A DNA stretch of 64,000 bases from Xiphophorus maculatus (taxonomy: Eukaryota > Chordata > Actinopteri > Cyprinodontiformes > Poeciliidae), in assembly GCF_002775205.1 (NCBI RefSeq), contig NC_036447.1, positions 22,860,501 to 22,924,500 of the forward strand, read 5' to 3'. The position numbers were made by a program, and so were the translations under genes. The notes beneath the pieces were generated by a model. That model was not told where the DNA came from, made no database searches, and saw only the letters and a list, made by a program, of their open reading frames with translations. Below, piece after piece: positions 1 to 13,500 of this stretch. Numbering within the stretch: position 1 is the first letter of the stretch; each line of letters begins with the position of its first letter.

Positions 1-1322
1 TGTGGATGTATTGTATAGTGTTTTGAGCTGTGTATTTATGTGTGTGTGTTTGTTACATAACATCTATTTATGTGAATAAATCACAGCTAATGAAGAGAAC
101 ATCTTGCAGGGAACACTTAATTTAATTTCATGGCAGGACAAAATATCCTGCTGCATGTCTGCAGCAGCAATCCAACGCCTACTCTGCGTCTGATTTCCTC
201 CTTAATTTAGAAACCACAGTGTCAGTCTGAGCTCTCTGAGCAAGAGGAAGAAATAAGGCAAAATTTGGCACATTGCCATTTGACACAACAGCAGTGACAT
301 GTCTTATAATCAACTATTCTAACACATGTAGAAAAGAACATGACATGCTTTATTAATATTGGCAAACAACAGTTTTTAAGCGTTGAGATCAAACCTAACT
401 CAAATTTAGAGACAAAATTAATTGGCCACACTGGATTGTGTAAAAAAAACAAAAAAAACCCACTTTCAATCAGTTCCTCTCTTATTTCTAGAGCTCTAAC
501 GACGCCTACAACAACTCTCCAGACCAGACCAGACACGATATCGAGTTCATAGGAACGAGACGCTACGCTTCAGGAACGTCTTTGTTCTGCTTTTTTTATT
601 GATTTTTACTACAAACTCAACAACCTGATGTCTGATATTACTCTGCCGCCATTTATTGTTCCAGCTCGGAACTGAATGCAGGCAAATAAACGTTTTAGCC
701 CTTTTATTACACCTGCCTCAGGAGGAGCCAAGCTGACGCTAACTGACTGGTGCTCATGAGGTAGCAGACACCTCGATGAGAAACGTTGTGATGTTTTAGG
801 GTGCGTTCACACCAGGAAAGTCCTTGGTCCTCTTGGACTTTGTTTATTTTTTTCACCCGGTGCGGTTTGCATTCATTTTGTGCTTCTTTGCAGCAGTTAC
901 ATTCAGTTACACGGCCCAAATCCTTGGTGTGCTTGCCGCTGATCTCTACCGGAGGCCCAACAAACTTTTCCGTGTCTAAAGCTGTATCCAATGCTGTCGT
1001 GTACAGATGTGCAACTTACAACTGGTTGCTGGTAAGTCATGAGGACGGCATAGCTGGACAGATGGTTGCACGCACAAGTCGTGTGCGTGTTGTTTGTGTG
1101 CAGCAGGCGGCAGCCCTGCGTGGACCACCTGCCGCTGCCAGAAACCCCCGAAGCGTTCCAGAAAGAACAGTTGGGACCAAAGTGATTTTCCAGCTGCGGA
1201 CGAAAATAAAAACACGGCCGAATATCCCGTGAGAGGCTGCGAAGGAAACTCAGGACCCAAACAGGAGGGATTTACTCTATCTAAATGTTAATCTGGACGT
1301 AATTGGATGCAAATACACATAC
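1..1322 (-). other. adgrl1 intron, partial
   Basis: No coding exon is recognised. Short open frames on both strands lack family similarity. At about 799 the sequence GGGTGCGTTCACACC resembles the end of the MITE at 27689-28258, so part of this intron is probably repeat-derived. Confidence 0.5.
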
Positions 1323-1540
1323 CTGGAGATGTCTGAGAGTGAAGATCACCGGCGCAGTGAGGTACACCCGGTTGGTGCCTCTGTGCACAGAGGCAGAGAT
1401 GACATGGGAGTTGACCACCAGGCTCCTGCGCCGGGGCTCTTGGCCTTGGGCAAGTCCCAGTCCCAGACGCAAAGTTGAGTTCTGGGTGGTGAGGAAGGGG
1501 CCCAGGTTCTTAAAGAGGGAAAGGACCAACTTCACCTGAC
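1323..1540 (-). CDS. adgrl1: adgrl1 exon: GAIN domain, subdomain B; last exon in window
   Basis: It encodes [34 protein letters not shown] and [13 protein letters not shown]. Acceptor TTTGCAG|GT and donor CTCCAG|GTATGT, ending in phase 0. The next exon should carry the GPS Cys/Trp residues and is not found between 1 and 1322. Confidence 0.94.
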
Positions 1541-4500
1541 CTGCAAAAGCAAAAGCCCAGGCAGGAAATCACTTCGTGAAGTTTAAGAGAATTAGGACTG
1601 AAACGACTAATCAAATCAATCGTGGCTAATCGATTACTGAAACGATTGCCAACTAATTTGATAATCGATTAATCGTTAACTAGAGTATCCAGACTCAAAA
1701 AGAACAACACTCTCAGAGCAGTAACTAAACCAAAACTGTACAAAAAATATATACATTTTGCATCCAAGATGAAAACGAAAAATCTTTGTCTGTAAAGATG
1801 GTCTAACCAAAACTCTTACAAAGTGGCATTTTAGCTTCGCCTGGCTCAAAGTCTGTATCAAAAAATATATTTTTAAGCACCGTTTGCTGTCCTGTTTTTA
1901 ATCGGTTGCTTCCAAAACTAATCAACAAATCAGCTCAACACTGCAAGTCAAACAGAAAGGGCAAAACCTTTCGTCATGTTGATGTTAGGAGTATCAACAC
2001 TCCTAACATCATGGACATGCTGATGTTAGAAGATGTACAAATACATCTGCATTTGTAGCAGATGCATCATTTGCTACAAATTATGAAACGTACGCTAAAA
2101 GATTGCTATTATTGTATTTTAGGCAATAAATGTTTATTTATTTGTTTATTGTATCTTTTAATGTATTTCTAATATTGCATAAAAAAGGCTTAAATGAAAA
2201 ATCAGCAGAAAGTGCCCATTATTTGTTCCCAATTAATCGATTAATTGTCAGAACAATCGATAGTACAATCGATTTCTAAAATAATCATTAGTTGCAGCCC
2301 TAACGAGAATGTGTTCAGAGATTTAAAGTATTGATATAGAGACAAGTAATACTTCCACAAACCACCATGAACATTCGTTAATACCGATTTTTCCCGGTGC
2401 CACTGACCGTTGTTGCTGTACTGCTGCAGAGCCTGCGCCGATATCTGCAGGATGCTGTCGCTGTCATACGAGTGTGGAAATGTCAAGTCCTGTATGTCAG
2501 CCTCGGTATTTAGTACATACACTTCCAGATCTGTGAATTGACAAAAAAAACAAGAGTACACATGTTTGTGGATGAGTTCAGGATTCTTGCAGGCAGCATC
2601 GGGGGAAAATATGCAGGAAAGTGGAGAGTCAACGTGCCGACATTAGGCGCTCTGTCACTGAAACGGCCCTCGTAGAGATTGTTCGCCAACAGAAACGCTC
2701 CTTTCTCGACCGCGTCCAACAGCAGCGATGCAGAGCGGGACTGGTCAAGGTTGCTCATGTCTGCCCAGGACACCAGGGCTTCAGGACCCAGCAGGTTATC
2801 GGCTATCTGAACCACAGCCTGACAAAAACACACACACGGAAAGTTACCTGTCAGTAGATCTGTTCAGCTGTCTGTGCAGTGCAGAAGTAGAAGAGGTATT
2901 CACATTCTTTCTGTCGTGTTATAAACATCAATGGATTCACATTGATGAAGAGTGAAATGAGTCTCAAAAATCCCCGTGCACATCTGTGCGCAAATGCAGT
3001 TTTGTGTGTGTGTACCAGGCGACTTCCCTTATGTAACATTTGTAGATGTAGGAGAAGGTTTGTGAGGTTGTAGTTAAAAAGTTTGTGTGACCACATATTT
3101 ACAAGTACCTGGAGTTACGCACAAATTTTTTTTTTACGGTTTACAAATCATAGTTCACAGACAACTGTCCAAAGTTACACACAAAGATGCTTACACGAGT
3201 TACAAATCCAGTGTTACACACACACAGATAATTTTACACATGCACAGGTATTGTGAGACTATTTTCACTCCGTAATAGACCAATACAAAGTACTGTGTAT
3301 ATGGGAAGTGGAAGAAAATTCTAAATATAGTTGTCTTTACTTTCAATGAGACAACACTTAATAGAACCCTCTTCTGCTTAGCTGGCTGCGGTTCTTCTTT
3401 TAGATTATGTTTTAACAAGCTTTGTGCATCAGAGAAGAACTCTTTGCCCGGTCTTGTCTCATACACGTCTCAGCATGTTATGACATACTCTTCCCATTAG
3501 CAGACTGATTGAACACTGGCTTTGTGCTTAAAAGATAATTTCACGTACTACCCAAGGTTTAACTTCTCTACAGCTTGATCTCTGACCCGTCTGCTGTGTT
3601 TCTTGGTCTGGCAGGAAGCTGTTTGCTCCCCTAATATTATCAAGTAACGCTCCACAGGACAGCTGGATTTCAATTCCATTAAAAAAAATACTCAGGGCTG
3701 CCCGTGATTGTCTTGGTTTCATGAAGAATCCGTCTTTGCACCATCATCTCCAGTGGTTCCAGCAGAACAGAACCAGCCCAATTTATCGGACTGTTGAGCC
3801 TTTGTAGGTCTCCGGCTAAAAAGCGATCCACCGGCTCGGCTTCCTGAGTATTTCTGCAGATGACAGAATGTTGTGCTGGAGGTCTGTGAGTTGGAAGGAA
3901 TGGTGAGAGTACAGGACCCTGTGGCAGACACACAGTCCGTCGGTCTCACAAGCTAAGTCAAACTGAGATTACCAGCAAAGTGATGTTCGAAGCCGTCTGT
4001 CAATTTATTTTGGGGGAATCAGACTAAAATCCTCAGAACACACGTTGACGTTTGTGATAACGACCTGACAATTATCATAGCAGGAAGCTATACTATCCTC
4101 ACTGTCCCTCCATTCATCCACTCATCAGCCTCACCTGAACATATGCTTTGCACGTTCGCTCTCTCTTCTGCAGCTGAAAGCAGAAAAAATTAAAAGAACA
4201 ATTAAACCCGCAATCGCTGACATTTCCGCATCTCATTTCCACTAAAGGTCACCCACGTTATAAATTTACCTTGTTGTAATTGCGTGCGGCTGACTCTTTG
4301 TTGGCTGGTCTCAGGGCCTGCAGCTGAGAGTCCAGGATGTCCAAGAGCTGCTCAATTAGCCGGACCGACATGCTGATGTCACCGGCGTAGATCCGGCCGC
4401 GGGTCAGGTTGACCAGCTCCCCGGCGATGTTGGCCGCGTTTTCTCCGCTCTTGATCTGGACATCACAAACATCAGGTGTTTGTGATGTCAAATGTTTTGA

Positions 4501-7500
4501 CATTTAAAAGACAGAGAGACGGATAGAGAGATAAAGAGAGAGAGAGAGAGAGAGAGAGAGCTGTGGGGCGTTTGCTCAACGCATGTTTGTGTGTCTTTGC
4601 TGATCAGGGTATGTGTGTTTGTGCGAGGCACCGACCTTCTGAGCGATTTGGCTGACCCAGGGAGAGGTGCAGTTGGAAAGGTCAGGCCCTTGGGAGTTCC
4701 AGCCCACCGGAGACGACATGCACTGATAGGAGGCGATTCCTGCGGCGGCAGAAAGGGGGAGACAAAGTCAAAAAAAAAAAAAAACAGAAAACAAAAAGCA
4801 AAAACAGAAAGTGTGTAAGACCCACACAAGGGTTTTGTGTGGGTCTTATACACAAAATCCAAACCCACACCTTCTCCTGTTTTCAAACTGGAGCTCAATG
4901 CATGTTAACAATAACAATAATAATACACAACAAATTCAATTGTTTCTGCATTCAATTTAAGATAATTTGAGCCTGAACAACAAACAGAAACATTTTTAAA
5001 TGTCTCCCGATCTGAGCCCACACCCAGAATAAAAGCGTTTGATCACTTGATTAACTAAATAAGAAGCTAAAGGAGAAGACCTGGACCAAATCCAGCTCCT
5101 GTAGCAAAGAAGCTGAACTTCCATCCTCTCTGGACTGGAACCAGACAGATTCCCAGTGATAAAAGCAGAAGTTAGCGATTTGTATTTCCATCCTGGATGC
5201 TGCAGGGTGTTTAGCTTTCCAAGTGGAACAGTAACAATGGAAACTAGGCTCATAAAAAGGATTTGAAGATAAATGCAGCTTATAACTGTGATAATATAAA
5301 ATACTTGGACGTGAGTAGGGCTGTAGCTAACAATTATTTCAGTCATCAGTTCATTTATTGATTATTCCGACAATTAATCGAATAATATGATTCAAAAATT
5401 GTTACATTCTGCGGATTTTTCATTTAATTGTTTATATTTTATGATATTAGAAATATGTCGAAAGGCGCAAATAAACAACTGGATTCCTATTTTAAATAGG
5501 AAAATACAACAACATGTCCTTCCTGTGGCGTGAGCACGATCATTCGTAACAAATGTTGAAAAAACTTTTTAACATCAACATGTATAAAGTGGAAAGGCCC
5601 TTTCTGCTCGACATCGATGCATTGTAGGGCTTGATCACTTTTAGATTAAACGATTAATAATGGGCAGCAAAAGGCACTTAATAGGAGATTTTTTGTATCA
5701 GAATTTGAACCGGTTGAACCTAAAACTATGAAATTTTAGGCGTAACATTTTTACAGACTAAGATTAAATGCAAAATGTCCATATTTCTGGTACAGTTATA
5801 ACTTAATTACTGCTCTGATTGTGCTGTTCATTCAGCATTTTATTTTTTTTGAGTCTGTAGTCTCTAGTTAATGATTAATTGATCACTAAACTAGTTGACA
5901 ATTATCTCAGTAATCAATTCATTGTGATTAGTCTGAATAATGGTTTTAGTCTGAGACGCGAGTGTGAATTGTTGAGGTTATAGTTAACGCTTGTAACAGC
6001 TTTTTTTTTTTTTTTTTTTTACGTATTAAAATAGTTCTAATTAGTTTTACACATTTAGACTTTGTTGCCTGGAGAATGCATTATAAAAACAGAACAACAA
6101 ACTTCAACACAGTTCAGTGTAAAACTGTGAATCAAGCCAGATTTATATCACATAAATCTATTAAAACATCAGTTCATGGCCAGTCACTCAACACTTCCTG
6201 CAAATTAGGCGAGGCGGCATCTCCGCCTGGTTCGAGTTAAAAGATAAAATACGGTGATGCTGTTCCAGTATAATCGTCAACTCTGTGCTAAATCCGTGCT
6301 GAAACGATTTGACGTGATTATCGAGGCAAAATGCACCACAGGATTATCAACATAATCTGCATCACAGCGTCTTCTCAGAGGGAGGGTGTGATGGAGAGGC
6401 AGCTGCTCAGTGAGAGGAAGAATTGCCCAATCCGGCGTCTCTGCTCACTGAAACTCCTCTCTCGTTTTTTTTTTTTTTTTTTCCCCCGTCTCGTCTGAGT
6501 TGAAAGATTGGACACCTGACTGCGTTTCAAAAGGAAACGGGATACACTCACACAGACACCAAAACACACACCACACCTACCCAGAGACCCCTTAGGGCAG
6601 GGCCGCTCCACCGTCTCTCCCTTCAGAGTCGGAGGCCACTGAACTCCTCGCGCAACGCGGCCCTCGCATCCGCCGACCTGACCGGGCCCGCCGGGGGCCA
6701 GGGGGACCCGCAGCGGAGGCCGCGGGGTCAGCGGGACCATGGCTGTGATCGGACCCCTATTGATGACGCCGATCGGGTGCGAGGCCGACGGGCGCACCGG
6801 GGTGAGAGCGACTGTAGCCGTGTAGGACCGCACAGTGGTCATCAGAGAGGACAGGGGACCTGCAGGGACAGAGACAACACGCCGTCCGGTCCTGATGCGT
6901 TCATATTCCGTGACAACGTTTCACATTTTGCTATGCTCCGTCCCCAAGCTTCAGTTTACATTGTTGATATTTTCTACATAGAACATAGATGACACAAGGG
7001 ATGAAAAAAGTTTTTCAGAGATGGAAATGTTTGAGAAAACAACTAAAAATAGGTCAGCTGCGGGTTTGTGTTTGTATTCATATTCAAATTTTACTGACAC
7101 AATACTCTGAGGAACAACTTTTTGTTGAATTATGAGGTGGCCTGTCATGATCACAACATTCCCAGAAATTATTGAGGTAATCAATGACATTGTTGCTGCT
7201 GTTTGGCATTTTGATAATGCCAACATTTGCTCTCTGAAAGAACCCTTAGAGAGAGCAAACATTCAAACTGTTTAAATAAAACAAAACAACCAAAATCAAT
7301 AAATATAACGGAACAAAAAAAAAAACAGACACAACTGAAACCATAAATGAAACAGAAAATGAAGTCTGTAAATAAAATTGCCCTTTAAAAAAAATTATCA
7401 TCAGAATGGAAATGATTGTGCTCATTTAAATTTATCTGCCAACTACTGATTTATTGCTTATTTATGGGGCAAATGTCAAGACTTTTTTGCCCACATTTTT

Positions 7501-10500
7501 ATTTATATAATAATTCAGCTTCAGCTATAAACAAATTTTCTGGCTAAGAAACATTTGTGAAGACTAATCAGTGGAATTTAAATCTGGGCTTTGACTAAGC
7601 CACACAAATATGCTTCTTGATCTGAACCATCGTCTGACCAGAGCGCCTTCTCCCTCATGTCCAGCATGTCTCCCAGATGGACTCTGGCAAGCTGCAGCTA
7701 GTTGAGCTTGATTTCATTTAGAGGTATCAGGTAAAGGAGGATGGATATGAATAAGAAAATGAATGCTAGACTAGTCATATTTTTATTGAAGTAAAAATAA
7801 AAAGGCAATATATTCTCTACTATCCTTGTCAGAGTTGTTCACTTCCTCGTGTTGCCCAAATCCAAATAAAACACTCTGAGGTTCGAGGTGATACCTTTGA
7901 GAATATGAAAAGGTTTTTAATTTTTTCCCCCCCCAAGTATATTTATATATGTAGTGTAACATAATTTGTTATTTCCTCACCTTTAGTTGGTGGTGGCGGT
8001 GTGAAACTCAGAGGGTAGCGCAGCATGTAGTAGTTGTTCCACACGTACAACTGGTTGTCTCTGGGATTGTAATCGATGGAGGAGATGTACTGGTACGGGT
8101 TGGGGAACGGTATCTGGACGGGCAGCTCCTGACCCCGACTGGTGTCATAGGCGTACACCACCATGTTGCTGCTGGCGCGGCTGTCCGCCTGGCCCTCGTC
8201 GTCCTGGAAGACGGAGCGCACCGCGTAGAGCACGCCGCAGGCCATGAAGGCGTTGCTGGCGCCGCGTTTGTCGAAGCCCGTCGCCCAGGTGCCCTCGAAG
8301 CGCAGCGTGTACGGGTTCACCTGGAATAAAACCCAGTGGCGCTTAAGCTGCTTTTCTTTCCTTCCCCCGCTCCTGCCATCGATCGGAGTTCAGTCCTCCT
8401 ACCTGGCTGACCACGATGCGTCCATTATTGGCCTCCGTGGAGTAGATAACCCAGAGCCCGTTCTCGTCCACCGCCAGATCGATGTCCGACTTTCCTCCCC
8501 AGCGGTAAGGAGAGGTGTCGTGGTAATTGGCGTTGACCACCACTGCCTCGCCGCTCTTGATGCGAGTGCGCAGGTCGTATTTGACCAGGTTGCGAGTTCG
8601 CTCCTTGTTGTAAAACACAGCTCCGTCGTACACCACAAAACCCGTGCCGTCCACACGACTCGGCAACCTAGGACAGAGAAACACATTGAAGAGGACGGAT
8701 AATATCCATTTCATTTGTGGTCAAACACTAGAAGTTATCCTGTAAGTTAGGTAATATAGCTGACTTTTTGAACCTTTTCCAGGCCAAAATGATACATCTA
8801 CGACATTGATTTTTCTTTATTAAGAGGTTTTTCCATACTAAAATGTTTGTAACTATGCCACATAAGAGAATTAAAAAGTGTACCAGTGGTGGTACACTTT
8901 TTAATTTGAAAAATATGTTATTTATACATTTTTAGTTAAACTGTCTTGTTTTTATTAGAGAGTGTTAGGGCTAGGCTAAAAAAAATAGAGCAGAATGTGA
9001 GAAAAAAGTCAAAGTATTACGAGAATAAAGTCGCACAACAGTAAGTAGAAATGATAGGAGAATATAGTATAATAATACGAGAAAAAAGACTTAATAATGC
9101 AAAAATGTAGCCACACTGTTACCAGGATAAAGCCAGAATAATATGAGATTAAGTTGTACGACAAAAAGCCATAATATTACAAAAATAAAATCGTAACATT
9201 GTGACAATAATGTCATAAAATTAGTAGGGACACGTAAAATCATGAGAAAGAAGATCTGAAGACCAGCTCGTCTAGTCAAAATGGACTGTCATAATTTTAT
9301 GAAAATAAAGTCCTAATAATACAAGAAAAAAGTCATGTGACTCACACCTGTGTTGTACGTTGGTGAGCCAATGACATTTTTCCACTCTGGTGGCCAAAAT
9401 AAATGTTCAGATTCGGTTCTATTGTATTCCAGAGAGCAGAATTCACCATGTCATAAATTACAGGAATTTGTCCAGGTCCTGATGAAGCAAAGCGTCCTCA
9501 CACCACCACACTATAACTACCATCTTTGACTCTGTATTTAATAATTGAAAATTCTGTGTTACTCTTCTATGCCAGATGTATCAAAGCGCACACGCAGATT
9601 TCAAAAAGTTCCACTTTTGTCTCATCCCTCCATGTAACATTTTCTCAAAGGTCTTGTGGAAATGTGCGTAACTTCTCTCTGCTGGAACAGACACCCACTG
9701 TCGTATGTTAACACCGGAGGGGAAAAAGGCGATGATGCTTTCCAGGATGGGTTTCTGTATGTGAATGCTGCTGGTCCAACAGTAATCGGAGCCGGGTCCA
9801 GGTGGCAAAACAAAATCAAACTCACTTGTAGGTGGTGGTGACTCTGTTCTGTCGGAGGTCGTCCCACGAGGCGTACTCATACAAGACCTCCGTTCTGTAC
9901 GGCGTCCACGGCATGACGTACAGCCTGTCTCCGGCCTGCAGGGGGTCTTTGCACCAGGCCCCGGACTGATGCTCCGCCTCCAGGAGCGAGGAGTCCGGCT
10001 GGATGCTGAGAAGCGAGCCGGGGCACACGAAAACTAAGAGCGGGGCGTTAGGAAAGCAGGATGAGAGAAACGGGGAAGAGAACGGAGGCAACGTAAGAGG
10101 AAGAGAGGAAGAAAGCAGAGGCAGGTGTGAGGAGGAGGGAAAAAGGATGAAAGAAAGCAAGAGGGGGTAAAAAAAATGATTTGAATTATAGATGATGGTG
10201 CAGAGAGATTCGGAGAAAAAGAACGGGGAGAAGAAGAGAGAGATTTAAAACACCTCTGATTTCAGGCGACAGAAGAGACGAATAAGAGTCGAAAAGTCAC
10301 ACACTGTGCGTGTGGTGATTAATACAACAGGGACACTGCAATGAAAGTTGTATAAGCGCATTTAAGTGTTTTATGTGTGTGTGTGTCTGTGCGTGTGTGT
10401 GCGGGCGTGTTCGTGTGTATGTAGGGGAGTGGGGGGCGAGTGGGGCGGACGGAGGGGGTTAGTGCAAAAAGAGTTAAGAAGAGTGTGAGGTAGAGTCAGG

Positions 10501-13500
10501 GACGCAGAAGGCGGGGCTAAAGTTTGCCTTGAAGTGAATGAGAGGGCAGGTTAGTTTACGCCGGGCACAACGATTGGTCCACCCACATGTCAATAACTGC
10601 ATGGACACATATGTAGACTGGACAGTCCCACACTGGCATGCAAAGAGGCATGCATGCACACGCACACACACACACACACGCACGCACGCACGCACGCACA
10701 CGCCCAGACGCATTCTTGCATGTAAGCGGTGCTTGGTAAGCACGCACATCCAGACGAATAAACAACCACACACACGTTTCGTCTTATTTTTCCTATGAAG
10801 ATAAATAAGGGGCTCTTCCTATAAGGGAAGAAAAGGGAAAATAAGCATGACGAGGATGACTGGAAAAGAAGGAAGGAGGAAAGGAAGGAAGGAAGGAAGA
10901 AAGAGTTGGTAAAGAAGGTGTTCATGTTTGTGCGACCAGTTGTGGGTTTTTTTTGTGTGTGTGCACAGAAAGACGGAGAGAAAGACGAGAGGAGGAAGAG
11001 AGAGGAGGATAGGTGCAGAACCTGGATAAAATTGGATCAAAAAGACGGCTTTGGATACAACAAGAGATGGATAAAATGTGGAGGGGAAAAAAAAAATCAA
11101 AGAACTGCGTGAAAAATTAAAATAAATAAATAAATGAAAAAAGAAGAGGAGGGGCGGAGGGGGGAGGGCGAGGAAGAGGGGCAACATCCAGCATGATTAC
11201 GAAACAACGTCCTAGGGTTGGAGGAGGAGAGAAATGATAGGATAGAGGAAGAGGAGGAGAGTGGAGAGGTAGAAGAAGAAGAGAAAAGAGGGAGGATTGG
11301 GGGTAAGGAGAGATCAAGATGCTACAATGTTTTGTCTTTACCTTTTTGGTCCACTTCTACTCAAGCATAGGAAAAAAAAGAGGGAGAGAAAGAAAGAAAA
11401 GTCAGGGGGTGAAAGAAGGGGGGAGTGAGAAAGAGAGAGAAAAGGAAAGCAAGCAAGAAAGAAAGAAGCAAAGAAAGGAGGAAAAAGAAAGAAAAAGTTG
11501 CACAGATAAAGATTTCGGAGCTCATTCTCACCACAAACATTATTGTTCATGTAAAAAAAAGAGAAAATTAAAAGAAAAAAGAGAAAGATAAAGAAACTCC
11601 AACATACTCCGCTCTTCTTCTCCCTCACCCCTCACCACCTCCCTCCACCCTCCTCCCCCAATTATCCCCCCCGTTTTTCTTCCTCCTCCCTCCCTCCCCC
11701 GATCTGTCCTTCCCTCAATCAGGCTCCTGTGGAGAAAAGAGAGCAACTCCTGTGGCGTGAATCTGCAAAAGAGAAGCACACACACGCGTGCACACGCCAA
11801 CGCTTACCCCCCCACGCACACCCCCCTACACACACACACACACACACACACACACGCCGACACGCGTGACATTTTATGACAATTTGCAAATGCCCCACGG
11901 TTTGTTTTCTTCCCTTTTCCCCCTTTCTCAGCACTCCCTGTCCCTCCCTCTCCCCCTCTCTCTCCATCCTACTTTCTGTTTGTGATTCACACACACCAAC
12001 ATGCACACCCCCTCTTCCTGAGAAAAAAAAAACATCTCACTTAAAAAAATAAAAATATATATATATATATATATAGCCATCAATCTCCCAGGGAAATAGC
12101 TGACATCAGAAGGTGAAAAGTCAAAAATCAAACCTGCATCATGACATAAGTAGGTTAAATCTGTGTTTCGTGTGTGTTACTGTTTTTTTTTCTTCTTTTG
12201 TGTGTGTATGTGTTCAGTCGCATATTAACGCGTACTCACTGTAAGGGACGCACTCGTACTGGATCTCCAGGTACTTGTACGTTCCGGGGCAGGGGTCTGG
12301 GAAGACGTCGACCCCCGCGACCACCACACACTGAGTCCGGTTGTTACATCTGAGGAACAGAACGGACGGATTGGGATTGATGAATCGGTCGATGAAACTG
12401 ATGGAGTTTAGAGGGAGGGGAAGAAAGACGAAGTCGAGGGAGTAACACAGAAAAAGAAGAGGCGAGGGATGGGCCTTTGCTGGTGACAGAAAGTTGCGTA
12501 TAACTGTGACACGTAGAAAAAAGAATACATGGTTTTTGAAGTTTTGTATGATTTTAAAAAAGTCTAAAAAGTGTGGCATGCACGTATTTGTGTAGAGCCC
12601 CACTCAGTGAAGGTTTTGCAGAAGCCCTTTAGATGTAAATGCAGCTGGAGGACCTTTGGATCAGAGCTGAAGAGTGAAAATGTTGTTCTTTCTTTGCACT
12701 TGATTACCAAAAAATATGGGGTCAAAACTATTCAATTTGGTCTTCCAATCACTTCTGTCTAAATGATCAATAAGCATTTGAAAAAAAATTAGGATATTCT
12801 CAGTACCTCAGTAAACTCCTGTGTGAGCTAGTTTGTTTTCAGGAGTTTTACTCAGTTCTTCAGATCAGTTGAGTGAAAGGAAATGTTAATTCCTCAGCAC
12901 ACCAATAAATTTAGGAAGATTTCATGCACCTCACTTTGTGGGAACAGTTTGAAAATGGCTCCTTCCTGTTCAAATATAAGCAGGGTCCATAAAGATGTGT
13001 CTGGTAGAGCTGGACTGGCCCGCTGTCAGCCTGACAGAAGACTGTAGTGACGAATTAGAGCAGAGAGACTTCTTGTCCAACAACAGTGTCTGACCTCACA
13101 AATGGTCATCTGAAAAAATTTTCAAAAATTCCCACGAATACGATTCCAAACTTTGGAAAACACCTTCGGAGATGAGGTGAAACTCTAGCAGCTGTAAAGC
13201 GAGGCCAAATAACGAAAGTCAAATTCATGTATGTGTAAAACGGGCTAACAGTCTTGGCAGTAACTCAAACTCAGTCAGATTAGATGGCGATAATATGTGA
13301 ACATCCATTTTCAAGTTCTGAATTCAATTCAGGCCTGAACTTTGGTCAGTTCTATCTACTGTGAGCTCCTTTCATAACGAGCTGTTTTAGGGGCTCCTGT
13401 CACTTTAAATCCAAATAAGTTGTTGCTGGTCGCCCCCCCCTAAGACCCCAACTCAACTTTTACATTTGCATGTGAAAATGGCTGAAAACAGACACATAAT

